From Pedobacter sp. Leaf176 (GTDB lineage Bacteria > Bacteroidota > Bacteroidia > Sphingobacteriales > Sphingobacteriaceae), in contig NZ_LMPD01000001.1 of NCBI RefSeq assembly GCF_001424305.1, forward strand, positions 558,001 through 622,000: a stretch of 64,000 nucleotides of DNA. Reading direction: 5' to 3'. How positions within the stretch are numbered: the first letter of the stretch is position 1; each line of letters starts with the position of its first letter. The position numbers were made by a program, and so were the translations under genes. The notes beneath the pieces were generated by a model that did not search any database, had not been told where the DNA came from, and saw nothing but the letters and a program-made list of their open reading frames with translations. Below are positions 26,536-35,869 of this stretch, one piece after another.

Positions 26536-26663
26536 CTCTATAGCTTAAATGTTAACTTAAACCTACTCAAATTTAAACATTTGGGTCCCTTTAAAAGTTT
26601 GTGGGAATAAACCTGAATTTATGTTAAGCGATTTTGCTGTTTTGTACTGGAGTTGACCCAGGA

Positions 26664-28271
26664 CTATTGAAGACTGGCAAGGGCCTGTTTAACCGCATTA
26701 TCATTTTGGTTGATGGCTTTATAATAACCAACATCACCGAGGTAGTAACGGCAAAGAAGTGCCTTTAAATCGTTAAGAATAACTGTTTTCGAATTGTAAA
26801 GCTGAAAACGATCTATCGGTACGTTTTTGCGTTGCAAAAAGCCGATAAAGTCTCGAAAATCGGAATCGTTTAAGTTGAATAGGTTGATATTCTGTTCAAT
26901 ATAAGCACTGTTATATTTGCTGGTGAGTACATTAAAAACGTAATCAGAGAGTACCTTTTTACTAACCAGTGTACTGTAAAATTTATTGTAACCTGTGGTA
27001 TCCAGCTTCACAAAAATATCAGGTTGTATCCCGCCGCTTGTTTTTGGCTTTCTGGGTTGCGATAAGTTTATCCCGCCATTTTTCTCTACAGAATCCCTGA
27101 ATGAGGTTAAATCCCCGGTTAGTTCGCCGTCTGTCAAGCGTTCGTCCAGCTCATGCTTATAAGCATCATAACCTTTCTTGTAAGATTTCTGAATGCTTTT
27201 TCCCGACGGCGTGTAATACCTGGCAATGGTTAGGTTTAACGCTGATCCATCTTCAAATGAGAACTGCTCTTGCACTAGTCCTTTACCAAAAGAACGGCGG
27301 CCAACGATTACACCGCGGCCTAAATCCTGTATGGCCCCTGCAACAATCTCGCTGGCAGAAGCTGTATTTTCATTTATTAAAATGGCAAGTTTTCCCTGTT
27401 GAAAAGCGCCCGTGCCTGTTGAGAAATAATCTGTACGGGGTTCATGCTTACCCTGTGTATATACGATTAATTTATTTTCAGGTAGAAACTGATCAGCGAG
27501 TCCGGTAGCGGCACTAAAATAGCCCCCGCCATTATCACGCAAGTCAAGAATGAGTTTTTTCATGCCTTTGGCTTTCAAACCTGCAGCTGCATTGGAAAAA
27601 TCAGAATCCGTGTTAGCGCCAAATTTACTGATCCGTACATAACCCGTTTCATTATTAATCATGTAAGCCGCGTCTATACTGCTGATGTTAACCTTTCCAC
27701 GGGTAACCATCAACCGGTTTGGCAGCTGACTCCCATTACGTATTAGTTGAACGTTCACGCCGCTACCTGCTTTACCCCTGAAACGGCCCGCTAATTGGCT
27801 TTTAGGTAAATTTCGCCCGCTAACTACCGTGCTGTCGATAGATAAAATTTTATCGCCCAGTTTAATGCCAGCCTGGTAAGCAGGTCCGTCTTTGATAACA
27901 TTGGTCACCATCATGGTGTCGTTCAGCATGTAATATTCAATACCAACACCTTCGAAATTCCCCTCCAAATCATTTTGCATATCCTGTGCGTTCGCTGGGG
28001 GAAGGTAAACGCTGTGTGGGTCCAACTGATGCAATACGCTATCTATAGGTAAATTCTGTAAGGAATCTGTATTGATTTCGTCTACATAATTTCCATTGAT
28101 GATGTGGAGGATTTCTTCAAGCTTTTCAGAATTTTTTGCAGTTAAAGCCGGGCTTTTCTGAACACCATAACCCTGATCTTTGATGAACTTAATACCCAAA
28201 AACATCCCGGCTATTAAAATTACAGAATAGCTTAAAGCGACAAGGATATTGTTACGGGTATTTTTTTTCAT
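26664..28271 (-). CDS. C-terminal processing peptidase (S41 family)
   Basis: The 535-aa envelope protein has an N-terminal membrane anchor (about 8-28), a PDZ domain (about 85-170, GVGIEYYMLNDTM... AGIKLGDKILSID) and an S41 domain (about 195-375). The catalytic serine is in TASASE (Ser307) and the lysine is in SFGKGL (about 332). It cleaves hydrophobic C-termini of periplasmic proteins. The C-terminal 150 residues are helical, as in Bacteroidota homologues. It stands alone. Confidence 0.93.
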   Translation of the reverse strand: MKKNTRNNILVALSYSVILIAGMFLGIKFIKDQGYGVQKSPALTAKNSEKLEEILHIINGNYVDEINTDSLQNLPIDSVLHQLDPHSVYLPPANAQDMQNDLEGNFEGVGIEYYMLNDTMMVTNVIKDGPAYQAGIKLGDKILSIDSTVVSGRNLPKSQLAGRFRGKAGSGVNVQLIRNGSQLPNRLMVTRGKVNISSIDAAYMINNETGYVRISKFGANTDSDFSNAAAGLKAKGMKKLILDLRDNGGGYFSAATGLADQFLPENKLIVYTQGKHEPRTDYFSTGTGAFQQGKLAILINENTASASEIVAGAIQDLGRGVIVGRRSFGKGLVQEQFSFEDGSALNLTIARYYTPSGKSIQKSYKKGYDAYKHELDERLTDGELTGDLTSFRDSVEKNGGINLSQPRKPKTSGGIQPDIFVKLDTTGYNKFYSTLVSKKVLSDYVFNVLTSKYNSAYIEQNINLFNLNDSDFRDFIGFLQRKNVPIDRFQLYNSKTVILNDLKALLCRYYLGDVGYYKAINQNDNAVKQALASLQ

Positions 28272-28448
28272 CAGCGTTGTGCAAATTTATGAAAATTAGC
28301 GGGTTGATTATTTTTTTAACGGCGATTTATCGTCTTTTGTTTCTAATATTTAACAATAATTAATACGACAAAATGTAAACCGGTATATTTTTAGATTTTT
28401 AGACCATTTTTTAAAAAGAATTTACCGAATTTTATCAAAATTAAATTT

Positions 28449-29264
28449 ATGAACAGAGTTACCGAGCAAGAATCTAATTATAACCACATCGAACAAATGT
28501 CCGTAATGGAAGTGTTGCAGGCCATTAATAAGGAAGACAAAACGGTTGCGTTTGCGGTTGAAAAGTCTCTGCCTCAAATAGAAAAACTGACTTCAGCCGT
28601 TGCCGAAAGAATGAAAAAAGGCGGTCGCCTTTTTTATATAGGTGCAGGTACAAGTGGCCGTTTGGGCGTTGTAGATGCATCTGAATGTCCGCCAACTTAT
28701 GGCGTGCCTTTTGATTGGGTTGTGGGTATCATAGCAGGTGGCGACACGGCTATCAGGAAGGCAGTAGAATTTGCTGAAGATGATGCGGAACAGGCCTGGA
28801 AGGACTTAATGGAATTTGATATTAACGAGAAGGATTGTTTGGTAGGTTTAGCCGCATCAGGAACAACACCTTATGTAATTGGAGGCTTAAATACCGCTCG
28901 TAAAAATGGCGTATTAACAGGATGTATTGTTTGCAATACCGGTGGACCAATTGCTGCTGAATCTGATTTCCCTGTTGAGGTTGTTGTTGGGCCGGAATTT
29001 ATTACCGGTTCTACCAGAATGAAATCAGGTACGGCACAAAAATTAGTTTTAAACATGTTGAGTACTACGGTTATGGTTCAGCTGGGCCGTGTTGTTGGCA
29101 ATAAAATGGTGGATATGCAGTTAACCAATAATAAGCTGGTCGACCGCGGAACGCAAATGGTTGCGGATGAATTAAAAGTCAGTTATGATGAGGCAGCAGA
29201 TTTGCTTAATCGTTACGGAAGCGTTCGTAAAGCAGTAGAAGCCGGACATTTGAATTTACGATAG
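28449..29264 (+). CDS. murQ: N-acetylmuramic acid 6-phosphate etherase
   Basis: The 271-aa protein has the SIS-fold signature YIGAGTSGRLGVVDASECPPT (about 59-79, split here by reading), the active-site Glu in this loop, and GPEFITGSTRMKSGTAQK. MurQ splits the lactyl ether of MurNAc-6-P to GlcNAc-6-P and D-lactate during cell-wall recycling. It is slightly shorter than the E. coli enzyme (298 aa), as is usual in Bacteroidota. No PTS or recycling partner lies beside it. Confidence 0.95.
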   Translation: MNRVTEQESNYNHIEQMSVMEVLQAINKEDKTVAFAVEKSLPQIEKLTSAVAERMKKGGRLFYIGAGTSGRLGVVDASECPPTYGVPFDWVVGIIAGGDTAIRKAVEFAEDDAEQAWKDLMEFDINEKDCLVGLAASGTTPYVIGGLNTARKNGVLTGCIVCNTGGPIAAESDFPVEVVVGPEFITGSTRMKSGTAQKLVLNMLSTTVMVQLGRVVGNKMVDMQLTNNKLVDRGTQMVADELKVSYDEAADLLNRYGSVRKAVEAGHLNLR

Positions 29265-29343
29265 TAGATTTACGAATTACGATTGTATAGCCGGGTATTA
29301 AAATAGTTGATTTGCGATTGCTTAATCTAAAATCGTAAATCTA
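29265..29343. repeat. Quasi-palindromic spacer between murQ and the next gene
   Basis: TAGATTTACGA directly after the murQ stop pairs with TCGTAAATCTA at 29333-29343, separated by about 57 bp. It may act as a weak terminator or be a remnant of an inverted-repeat element. Confidence 0.55.
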
Positions 29344-29361
29344 AAATCAAAAATTTAACTA

Positions 29362-29928
29362 ATGCACGAAATAGAGCCTTATTACCAGTGGAGAGATGAA
29401 TACATTTCGGCAGAAGATGATCGTTCCCCGTTTTACAATACCGAATACTCCGAACTTTACTTCGATAAGCAGATATACAATTTTTTGCTTCACCCGCAGT
29501 GGGATGAATTCGGTTCGAATACACTTTACATGAAAGTGCTTTTCGCCGATTACGACAGGAGTTACGCAATTATAGAATTTATCGGAGAATGGAACGACGC
29601 CATCAACAATGACATTATGCTTTTGAAGCGTGATATTTTAGAATTGATGATGGATGAAGGCATCAATAAATTCATCCTGATTGGTGAAAATGTCTTAAAT
29701 TTTCATTCGTCGGATGATAGTTATTACGAAGAATGGTTTCAGGAAGTAGAAGATGGCTGGATTGTTGGAGTTAACTTTCAGGAGCACGTGATTCGGGAAT
29801 TTAAGGATAACAGCATCGATTACTACATTAACTTTGGTGGTGCTTTTGATAACATGCCCTGGCGTACCTTGAAGCCACTCCAGTTCTTTAAGAAAGTTGA
29901 AGAATTGCTGACAAAAAGATTAAATTAA
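29362..29928 (+). CDS. Conserved hypothetical protein, 188 aa
   Basis: The protein is acidic and rich in aromatic residues (for example YYQWRDEYISAEDDRSPFY, then WRTLKPLQFF near the end). There is no signal peptide or membrane segment. I recall proteins of this kind in Sphingobacteriaceae but know no function. It follows murQ by 97 bp on the same strand. The start ATG 29362 is the first in frame. Confidence 0.75.
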   Translation: MHEIEPYYQWRDEYISAEDDRSPFYNTEYSELYFDKQIYNFLLHPQWDEFGSNTLYMKVLFADYDRSYAIIEFIGEWNDAINNDIMLLKRDILELMMDEGINKFILIGENVLNFHSSDDSYYEEWFQEVEDGWIVGVNFQEHVIREFKDNSIDYYINFGGAFDNMPWRTLKPLQFFKKVEELLTKRLN

Positions 29929-29957
29929 AATATTTATTTTTAAGTACTATTATATCT

Positions 29958-30106
29958 CATGTCAGAAATGCAGATGGAGAAGCCAAATTTAATTGGATGA
30001 GGTTAAACTTGTCAGTAATAAGGGGCTTAAAAACAAGGATATTAATCTTGCACAATCTTTGATAGAAGAAAACAGAGCGTTTTTATTGCAAAATGGTTTG
30101 AGTTAA
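29958..30106 (+). pseudogene. Frameshifted DUF4160 relic
   Basis: The first frame reads HVRNADGEAKF, the hallmark of DUF4160 proteins (HxHV..ADGEAKF). A frame change near 29992 leads to EVKLVSNKGLKNKDINLAQS and then LIEENRAFLLQNGLS with a stop at 30104. The N-terminus is missing. DUF4160 proteins are often paired with DUF2442 in toxin-antitoxin-like modules; no partner is present. Confidence 0.6.
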
Positions 30107-30130
30107 AATTATTTAAATACACAAAATAAA

Positions 30131-30886
30131 ATGGAACAACAAAATTATCAATATCAGGACAATAGCGTTTTCGTACAAGAAGGCTCTGTTTCTAAGAAAT
30201 TCTTTGCAAATGTCTTTTTATGGATGTTTGTCGCATTAAGTTTATCAACTGTGGCTGCTTATATTTTTGGTACTAATGAACAATTCATGCAGTACCTTAT
30301 GACTATTAATCCTGAAACCGGGAAAGTAGGCATGTCGATATTTGGTTATATAGCCATGTTTGCTCCACTTGGTTTAGTCTTATTAATGGGATTTGGATTA
30401 AGCAGATTGTCATTGCCCGCTTTAATCGGTGTTTTCGTGCTTTATTCAGTATTAACAGGGATTAGTTTAAGCTTTATTTTACTTGCTTACACTTCTGGTT
30501 CAGTTGTGAGTTGTTTTGCAGGCGCAGCAGGTATTTTCGGTATTATGGCTTTTATGGGCTATACAACCAATATCGATTTGAGTAAATTCGGACCAATTCT
30601 TATGGTTGGCGTTATTGGCCTTGTAATCGCAAGTGTCGTAAATATGTTTATCCAAAGCGAGCAATTCAGCTTATTTATGGCTTTCATTGGCATCGCAATT
30701 TTCACAGCTTTAACGGCTTACGATGTTCAGAAGATAAAACGCATTGGCGAAGGCATTGAAGCAAGCGGAGAACAGGTGTTAGCAGTTGAGTCTAAAAAGA
30801 TGGCAATTGTTGCTGCACTTTCCTTATACCTTGATTTCTTAAACATTTTTCTTTTCTTACTTCGCATATTCGGAAGCAGAAAATAA
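30131..30886 (+). CDS. Bax inhibitor-1/YccA family membrane protein
   Basis: The 251-aa protein has about seven membrane helices and no signal peptide. The order and the conserved GITLSFIL-like segment (here TGISLSFILLAYT), AFMGYTTNIDLSKFGPIL and the late TALTAYDVQKIK motif fit the BI-1 (LifeGuard) family, whose bacterial members leak Ca2+/H+ in a pH-dependent way. The final helix is followed by a short basic tail (RIFGSRK). It has its own terminator. Confidence 0.92.
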   Translation: MEQQNYQYQDNSVFVQEGSVSKKFFANVFLWMFVALSLSTVAAYIFGTNEQFMQYLMTINPETGKVGMSIFGYIAMFAPLGLVLLMGFGLSRLSLPALIGVFVLYSVLTGISLSFILLAYTSGSVVSCFAGAAGIFGIMAFMGYTTNIDLSKFGPILMVGVIGLVIASVVNMFIQSEQFSLFMAFIGIAIFTALTAYDVQKIKRIGEGIEASGEQVLAVESKKMAIVAALSLYLDFLNIFLFLLRIFGSRK

Positions 30887-30908
30887 TCCTAAAACAGAAC
30901 AATATTTT

Positions 30909-30942
30909 AAAGGCTACGCAGTTTTGCGTGGCCTTTGTAATT
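30909..30942 (+). terminator. Terminator of the BI-1 gene
   Basis: AAAGGCTACGCA and TTGCGTGGCCTTT form a 12-bp stem with a short loop, followed by TGTAATTTTATT. Confidence 0.75.
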
Positions 30943-30964
30943 TTATTTGGCGCCTAAGCAATAA

Positions 30965-30998
30965 TTTTTGGAATTGATAATGCTTTGTTGCATTTTTG
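30965..30998 (+). promoter_or_regulatory. Promoter of the metH operon
   Basis: TTTTTG (30965-30970) and CATTTTTG (30991-30998) are separated by 20 bp, close to the TTTG / TAnnTTTG consensus. The start of transcription would fall right at the beginning of the SAM riboswitch, which supports the assignment. Confidence 0.6.
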
Positions 30999-31002
30999 TA
31001 CG

Positions 31003-31105
31003 CTTATTAAGAAAGACGGAGGGATTAGACCCAACGAAGTCTTAGCAACCTGTGACCACACAAGGTGCTAAATTCTATTCTGCAAATGGCGGGAAAAGAT
31101 AAGTT
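31003..31105 (+). promoter_or_regulatory. SAM-I (S-box) riboswitch
   Basis: The segment follows the S-box consensus in order: CTTATTAAGAAAGACGGAGG at the P1/P2 strand, GACCC..GAAG, TTAGCAACCTG, the AAGGTGCTAAATTC block of P4/J4, and the closing GAAAAGATAAG that pairs with CTTAT. It binds S-adenosylmethionine and shuts down the metH-metF transcript when SAM is high. An obvious terminator hairpin with T run right after it is not visible, so control may act on translation. Confidence 0.93.
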
Positions 31106-31143
31106 TAGGATTACGATTCTCGTACCAACTTTTTAAATAAGCT

Positions 31144-31265
31144 ATTTAAGTATCAGGTATCAAGTATCAAGTATCAAGACAGATCTGGTCTAGGTACTAT
31201 GCTTATTATCTGCAGTTAGGGCGCATATCAGGAATCTTGATACTTGCTACTAACTACTTGCTACT
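31144..31265. repeat. Empty inverted-repeat element before metH
   Basis: The left part consists of repeated TATCAAG units (31152-31179). The right part has the complement (CTTGATACTTG, 31235-31245) and then CTACTAACTACTTGCTACT. Only about 55 bp separate them. The arms resemble those around the four-helix-bundle relic after metH, so it may be the empty or deleted form of the same sort of element. Confidence 0.5.
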
Positions 31266-31272
31266 AAAACAA

Positions 31273-34200
31273 ATGGGTATAAGAGAAGAATTAGAAAAAC
31301 GTATTTTGGTAATTGATGGGGCGATGGGCACCATGATCCAGCGTTATACATTAACAGAAGAAGATTTTAGAGGGGAACGTTTCAAAGATCATCCCTGCGA
31401 TGTAAAAGGCAATAATGATTTGCTGAACATTACGCGTCCGGATATTATCAAAGCCATACATTTAGAATACCTGAATTCGGGTGCCGATATTATCGAGACC
31501 AATACCTTCAGTACGCAACGCATTTCCATGGCCGATTACCAGATGGAAGACCTTTCTTATGAAATGAGCTTTGAAGGTGCCCGTGTTGCAAAAGAAGCTG
31601 TAAACGAGTTTATGGCGGCAAACCCTGACAGGAAATGTTTTGTTGCCGGTGCAATCGGTCCGACAAATCGTACGCTTTCTATGTCGCCAAATGTAAACGA
31701 CCCGGGTTTCAGGGCGGTTTATTTCGATGAGTTGGAGGCTGCTTATTACGAACAAGTTCGTGGTTTAGTAGACGGCGGTTCTGATGTACTTTTAATCGAA
31801 ACCATTTTCGATACCTTAAACGCAAAAGTGGCCATCGTGGCCATTAAAAAATACGAAGAAGTAATTGGGCGGAAGCTCGAAATCATGATTTCGGGAACCA
31901 TTACCGATGCTTCCGGAAGAACACTTTCCGGTCAAACAGCAGAGGCCTTCTTAAACTCTGTAATGCATGCAAAACCTTTGAGTATCGGTTTTAACTGTGC
32001 TTTGGGTGCCAAAGAAATGCGTCCGCACATTGAAGAACTTGCTGCAAAAGCAGGTTGCTATGTTTCTGCTTATCCAAATGCGGGTTTACCAAATGAATTC
32101 GGCGCTTATGATGAACAACCTCACGAAACCGCTCACTTAGTTGATGATTTCATTGAATCGGGCTTTGTAAATATTGTAGGCGGTTGCTGCGGAACTACAC
32201 CTGACCATATCGGTTGTATCGCGGCAAATGCCCGTAAAGCAGCACCGAGAAAAATTCCGAAGATTGAGCCTTACATGCGCTTAAGCGGATTAGAGCCCGT
32301 AACCATTACACCCGAAAGCATCTTCGTAAACATTGGAGAAAGAACCAACATTACCGGTTCTCCAAAGTTCTCTAAGCTCATTTTAGGTGGCGATTACGAA
32401 GCAGCCCTTGCCGTTGCCTTGCAGCAAGTAGAGGGTGGCGCACAGGTAATCGATGTGAACATGGATGAGGGTATGCTCGATTCGGAAGCGGCAATGACTA
32501 AATTTTTAAACCTGATTGCTTCCGAACCTGATATTGCAAAATTGCCCATCATGGTCGATTCCTCTAAATGGTCGGTTATTGAAAATGGTTTAAAATGTCT
32601 GCAGGGTAAAGGCATTGTAAACTCGATTTCCTTAAAAGAAGGCGAAGATAAATTCCGTGAAAGTGCCCGTAAGATTATGCAATACGGTGCTGCCGTTGTT
32701 GTAATGGCATTTGATGAGCAGGGGCAGGCAGATAACTACGAACGCAGAAAAGAAATTTGTAAAAGAAGTTACGATATCCTGGTTCATGAAATTGGTTTCC
32801 CGGCAGAGGATATTATTTTCGACCCGAACATATTAACCGTTGCAACAGGATTAGAAGAGCATAACAATTATGCTGTCGATTTCATCAACGCAACACGCTG
32901 GATTAAAGAAAACCTTCCTTATGCCAAAGTAAGTGGCGGTGTTTCTAATATTTCATTCTCTTTCAGGGGAAATAATGTGGTACGCGAAGCCATGCACTCC
33001 GCATTTCTTTACCACGCCATTCAGGCGGGTTTAGATATGGGTATTGTAAACGCGGGTATGCTGGAGGTTTACCAGGAAATCCCGCCGGAACTTTTAGAAA
33101 GGGTTGAAGATGTGCTCTTAAACCGCAGGGAAGACGCCACCGAGCGATTGGTGGAATATGCCGATACGGTAAAATCTAAAGGGAAAGAAATTGTAAAGGA
33201 TGAGGAATGGAGAAAAGGTCCGGTAGAGGAACGATTATCGCATTCATTGGTAAAGGGTATTGTAGAATACCTCGATGATGATGTTGAAGAGGCCCGTCAG
33301 AAATATGCTCGGCCGATTCAGGTTATTGAGGGTCCTTTAATGGACGGAATGAACATAGTTGGTGATTTATTCGGCGCCGGAAAAATGTTTCTGCCACAGG
33401 TGGTGAAATCGGCCAGGGTAATGAAGAAGGCAGTGGCCTACCTGCTTCCGTTTATTGAGCAGGAGAAACTGGATAATCCCGACCAAGATCAGAATTCATC
33501 AGCCGGAAGGGTATTAATGGCAACCGTTAAAGGCGATGTACACGATATCGGGAAAAACATTGTTGGTGTGGTTCTGGCTTGTAACAACTTCGAAATTGTA
33601 GATATGGGCGTAATGGTTCCTGCTCAGGAAATCATTAAAAAAGCCAAAGAAATAAATGCCGATATCATTGGCTTAAGTGGCCTGATTACACCATCATTAG
33701 ATGAGATGGTACACTTTGCCAAGGAAATGGAGCGTGAAGGCTTTACTATTCCATTGATTATTGGTGGCGCAACAACTTCCCGTATTCATGCCGCCGTTAA
33801 GGTAGCTCCTAATTACTCAGGTCCGGCAATACATGTTTTGGATGCATCGCGTAGTGTTACGGTTTGCAGCACTTTAATGAACCCTGAAACCAAAGCGGAT
33901 TACGTTGCAGGTATTAAAGCGGAATATGAGAAAGCCAGGGAAGGCCATTTAAACAAGCGCTCCGATAAACGTTTCAAAACATTAGAAGAAGCAAGAGCCA
34001 ACAAATTCAAAATAGATTTCAAAGAAAATCTTCCTGTTCCGGAATTTACAGGTACAAGGGTTTTTGACAATTATCCTTTGGAAGAACTGGTTCCTTATAT
34101 TGATTGGACACCTTTTTTCCATACCTGGGAACTTCGTGGCAGCTATCCTAAAATATTCGACGATAAAAATGTTGGTGATGAAGCCAGAAAGCTTTTCGAC

Positions 34201-35403
34201 GATGCACAGCTATTATTAAAAAGAATATTAGACGAAAAATTACTAACGGCGAGAGGTGTTATCGGTTTTTGGCCAGCGAATGCAGTTGGAGACGATATCG
34301 TTTTGGAAGTCGGCCCATCCCCAACTCTTCCCAAAGGGAAGGGAGCGCTTAGAGGCTACCATACCGCCGATCCGGTAATGTATTCAATTTTAAAAGATTT
34401 TGCATTAAAACATAGAAATAACCCAACGGAAGCAGAGCACATACTTTGGGGAATAATAAAATCCAAGCAATTAGAAAATTTTAAATTCAGACAACAGCAC
34501 ATTATCGGGCAGTATATTGCCGACTTTGTTTGTTTGGATAGAAATTTAATTATCGAAATAGATGGTTTGATACATCAGTTGCCGGAAAATATACAATCTG
34601 ATTTAGAACGAACCGATTGGCTTGAAAAAAATGGATACACCGTTATTCGTTTCAAAAATGAAGAAATCATTTCTGATATTGATCACGTACTGGACGTCAT
34701 TGTTCGAACTCTTGGTGACTTGCCATCTATTAAAGAACAGGCCCTGATAGCTGAACAGTCCAGTTCTCTTCCCTTTGGGGAGAGCAAGAGTGGGGCTGTC
34801 ATTCATACTTTGCGCCAGCAAGCTGAAAAAGTAGACGGACAACCTTATTATGCTTTATCAGATTTTATTGCTCCTGCGGCATCAGGAATCCAGGATTACT
34901 TTGGCGGCTTCGCCGTAACAACTGGTATTGGTATTGATGAACTTGTTAAGGAGTTTGAAGACAATCATGATGATTACAACAGCATCATGGCTAAAGCCCT
35001 GGCCGACAGGTTGGCTGAAGCTTTCGCTGAAAGGATGCATGAACGTGTTCGTAAAGAGTATTGGGGCTATGCGAAGGATGAAAACCTGAGTAACCAGGAA
35101 TTAATCAAAGAGGAGTATGCAGGCATTCGGCCAGCACCGGGTTATCCGGCTTGCCCGGAGCATACCGAAAAGGGCACTTTGTTCAGCCTGCTCGATGCCG
35201 AAAACCAGATTGGATTGCGCTTAACGGAAAGTTACGCCATGTATCCAACAGCTGCAGTAAGCGGGTTTTACTTCGCACATCCCGAATCGCGGTATTTCGG
35301 CCTGGGTAAAATTACAAAAGACCAGGTAGAAGATTACGCAAGCAGGAAGGGGATGACTATTGAAGAGGCGGAAAAGTGGCTTAGTCCAAACCTAGCGTAT
35401 TAA
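31273..35403 (+). CDS. metH: Cobalamin-dependent methionine synthase with inserted DUF559 domain
   Basis: The 1376-aa protein is about 160 residues longer than usual MetH. Domains: homocysteine-binding (about 1-335; zinc ligands Cys242 in GFNCALG and the pair in GGCCGTTP near 305), pterin-binding (about 350-620), cobalamin cap and B12 domain (about 640-890; DVHDIGKN, cobalt-ligand His near 758) and activation domain (about 930-1376; [15 protein letters not shown]). The activation domain is interrupted after [12 protein letters not shown] by a DUF559 nuclease-like domain (about 1014-1175) and resumes at [11 protein letters not shown]. Start ATG 31273 (MGIREELEK); an upstream TTG at 31237 lies in the repeat. 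The gene is controlled by the SAM riboswitch and followed by metF. Confidence 0.95.
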   Translation: MGIREELEKRILVIDGAMGTMIQRYTLTEEDFRGERFKDHPCDVKGNNDLLNITRPDIIKAIHLEYLNSGADIIETNTFSTQRISMADYQMEDLSYEMSFEGARVAKEAVNEFMAANPDRKCFVAGAIGPTNRTLSMSPNVNDPGFRAVYFDELEAAYYEQVRGLVDGGSDVLLIETIFDTLNAKVAIVAIKKYEEVIGRKLEIMISGTITDASGRTLSGQTAEAFLNSVMHAKPLSIGFNCALGAKEMRPHIEELAAKAGCYVSAYPNAGLPNEFGAYDEQPHETAHLVDDFIESGFVNIVGGCCGTTPDHIGCIAANARKAAPRKIPKIEPYMRLSGLEPVTITPESIFVNIGERTNITGSPKFSKLILGGDYEAALAVALQQVEGGAQVIDVNMDEGMLDSEAAMTKFLNLIASEPDIAKLPIMVDSSKWSVIENGLKCLQGKGIVNSISLKEGEDKFRESARKIMQYGAAVVVMAFDEQGQADNYERRKEICKRSYDILVHEIGFPAEDIIFDPNILTVATGLEEHNNYAVDFINATRWIKENLPYAKVSGGVSNISFSFRGNNVVREAMHSAFLYHAIQAGLDMGIVNAGMLEVYQEIPPELLERVEDVLLNRREDATERLVEYADTVKSKGKEIVKDEEWRKGPVEERLSHSLVKGIVEYLDDDVEEARQKYARPIQVIEGPLMDGMNIVGDLFGAGKMFLPQVVKSARVMKKAVAYLLPFIEQEKLDNPDQDQNSSAGRVLMATVKGDVHDIGKNIVGVVLACNNFEIVDMGVMVPAQEIIKKAKEINADIIGLSGLITPSLDEMVHFAKEMEREGFTIPLIIGGATTSRIHAAVKVAPNYSGPAIHVLDASRSVTVCSTLMNPETKADYVAGIKAEYEKAREGHLNKRSDKRFKTLEEARANKFKIDFKENLPVPEFTGTRVFDNYPLEELVPYIDWTPFFHTWELRGSYPKIFDDKNVGDEARKLFDDAQLLLKRILDEKLLTARGVIGFWPANAVGDDIVLEVGPSPTLPKGKGALRGYHTADPVMYSILKDFALKHRNNPTEAEHILWGIIKSKQLENFKFRQQHIIGQYIADFVCLDRNLIIEIDGLIHQLPENIQSDLERTDWLEKNGYTVIRFKNEEIISDIDHVLDVIVRTLGDLPSIKEQALIAEQSSSLPFGESKSGAVIHTLRQQAEKVDGQPYYALSDFIAPAASGIQDYFGGFAVTTGIGIDELVKEFEDNHDDYNSIMAKALADRLAEAFAERMHERVRKEYWGYAKDENLSNQELIKEEYAGIRPAPGYPACPEHTEKGTLFSLLDAENQIGLRLTESYAMYPTAAVSGFYFAHPESRYFGLGKITKDQVEDYASRKGMTIEEAEKWLSPNLAY
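34312..34797 (+). mobile_element. In-frame DUF559 element inside metH
   Basis: This is a 486-bp (162-codon) insertion with imperfect inverted repeats: left CCCCAACTCTTCCC plus AAAGGGAAGGGA (34319-34345), right TCTTCCCTTTGGGGAGAG plus CAAGAGTGGGG (34767-34795). It encodes a DUF559/Vsr-like domain: [48 protein letters not shown] and [18 protein letters not shown]. The acidic residues of the nuclease core (ADF...EID) are kept. No intein splicing motifs are seen at the borders, so the domain should remain in mature MetH. The exact borders are estimated from where MetH similarity stops and resumes. Confidence 0.82.
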
Positions 35404-35831
35404 GGTAGTTAGTATTTAGTATAAAGTATTTAGACAGGATGCACAATTTTAGAGAGTTTAAAGTTTGGAAAATGGGAATTGAAATCTCTAAATTGATATT
35501 TCAAATTACAAGAACTTTTCCTGCTGAAGAAAGGTACTCTTTAACATCTCAACTAACACGTTGCGCTATTTCAATACCATCTAATATTGCAGGGGGTTGT
35601 GGAAGAAAATCTAATAAAGAACTTAATCAATTCTTAAGTATTAGTTTAGGCTCCATTTGAATTAGAAACGCAAATAATATTGGCTTATGAGTTCGGATAT
35701 ATTGACCAGGTCCCTTATGAAAAAACCATTATTCAAATTAACGAAGTGCAAAAAATGATAAGTGGATTGCAAAGAAGTTTAGGCATCCAATCGTGATACT
35801 AACGACTTTATACTAAGTACTAAATGACTTA
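35404..35831 (+). mobile_element. IVS-like element between inverted repeats
   Basis: AGTTAGTATTTAGTATAAAG (from 35408) matches the complement of CTTTATACTAAGTACTAAAT (ending 35825) with only a few mismatches. The repeats enclose the frameshifted four-helix-bundle gene. Genes of this family occur in intervening sequences of 23S rRNA genes and in short repeat-bounded intergenic units. Confidence 0.55.
35439..35796 (+). pseudogene. Frameshifted four-helix-bundle (23S rRNA IVS-type) protein
   Basis: The first frame (35439-35660) reads MHNFREFKVWKMGIEISKLI and then QLTRCAISIPSNIAGGCGRKS, the signature of the four-helix-bundle/S23 family, up to FLSISLGS. A shift of one base (or loss of two) near 35654 moves the frame to FELETQIILAYEFGYIDQ and then EVQKMISGLQRSLGIQS with a stop at 35794. 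Undoing the shift gives about 119 residues, the normal family length. The protein is therefore broken unless the shift is a sequencing error. Confidence 0.82.
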
Positions 35832-35869
35832 AGACTTTTAACTTTTTAAACCATAACCTTTAACCTAAA

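Noticed and set aside
34312..34797. Intein in MetH
   Set aside because: The borders lack the N-terminal Cys/Ser splicing block and the C-terminal His-Asn followed by Cys/Ser/Thr. The inserted domain is DUF559-like, with no Hint fold recognisable.
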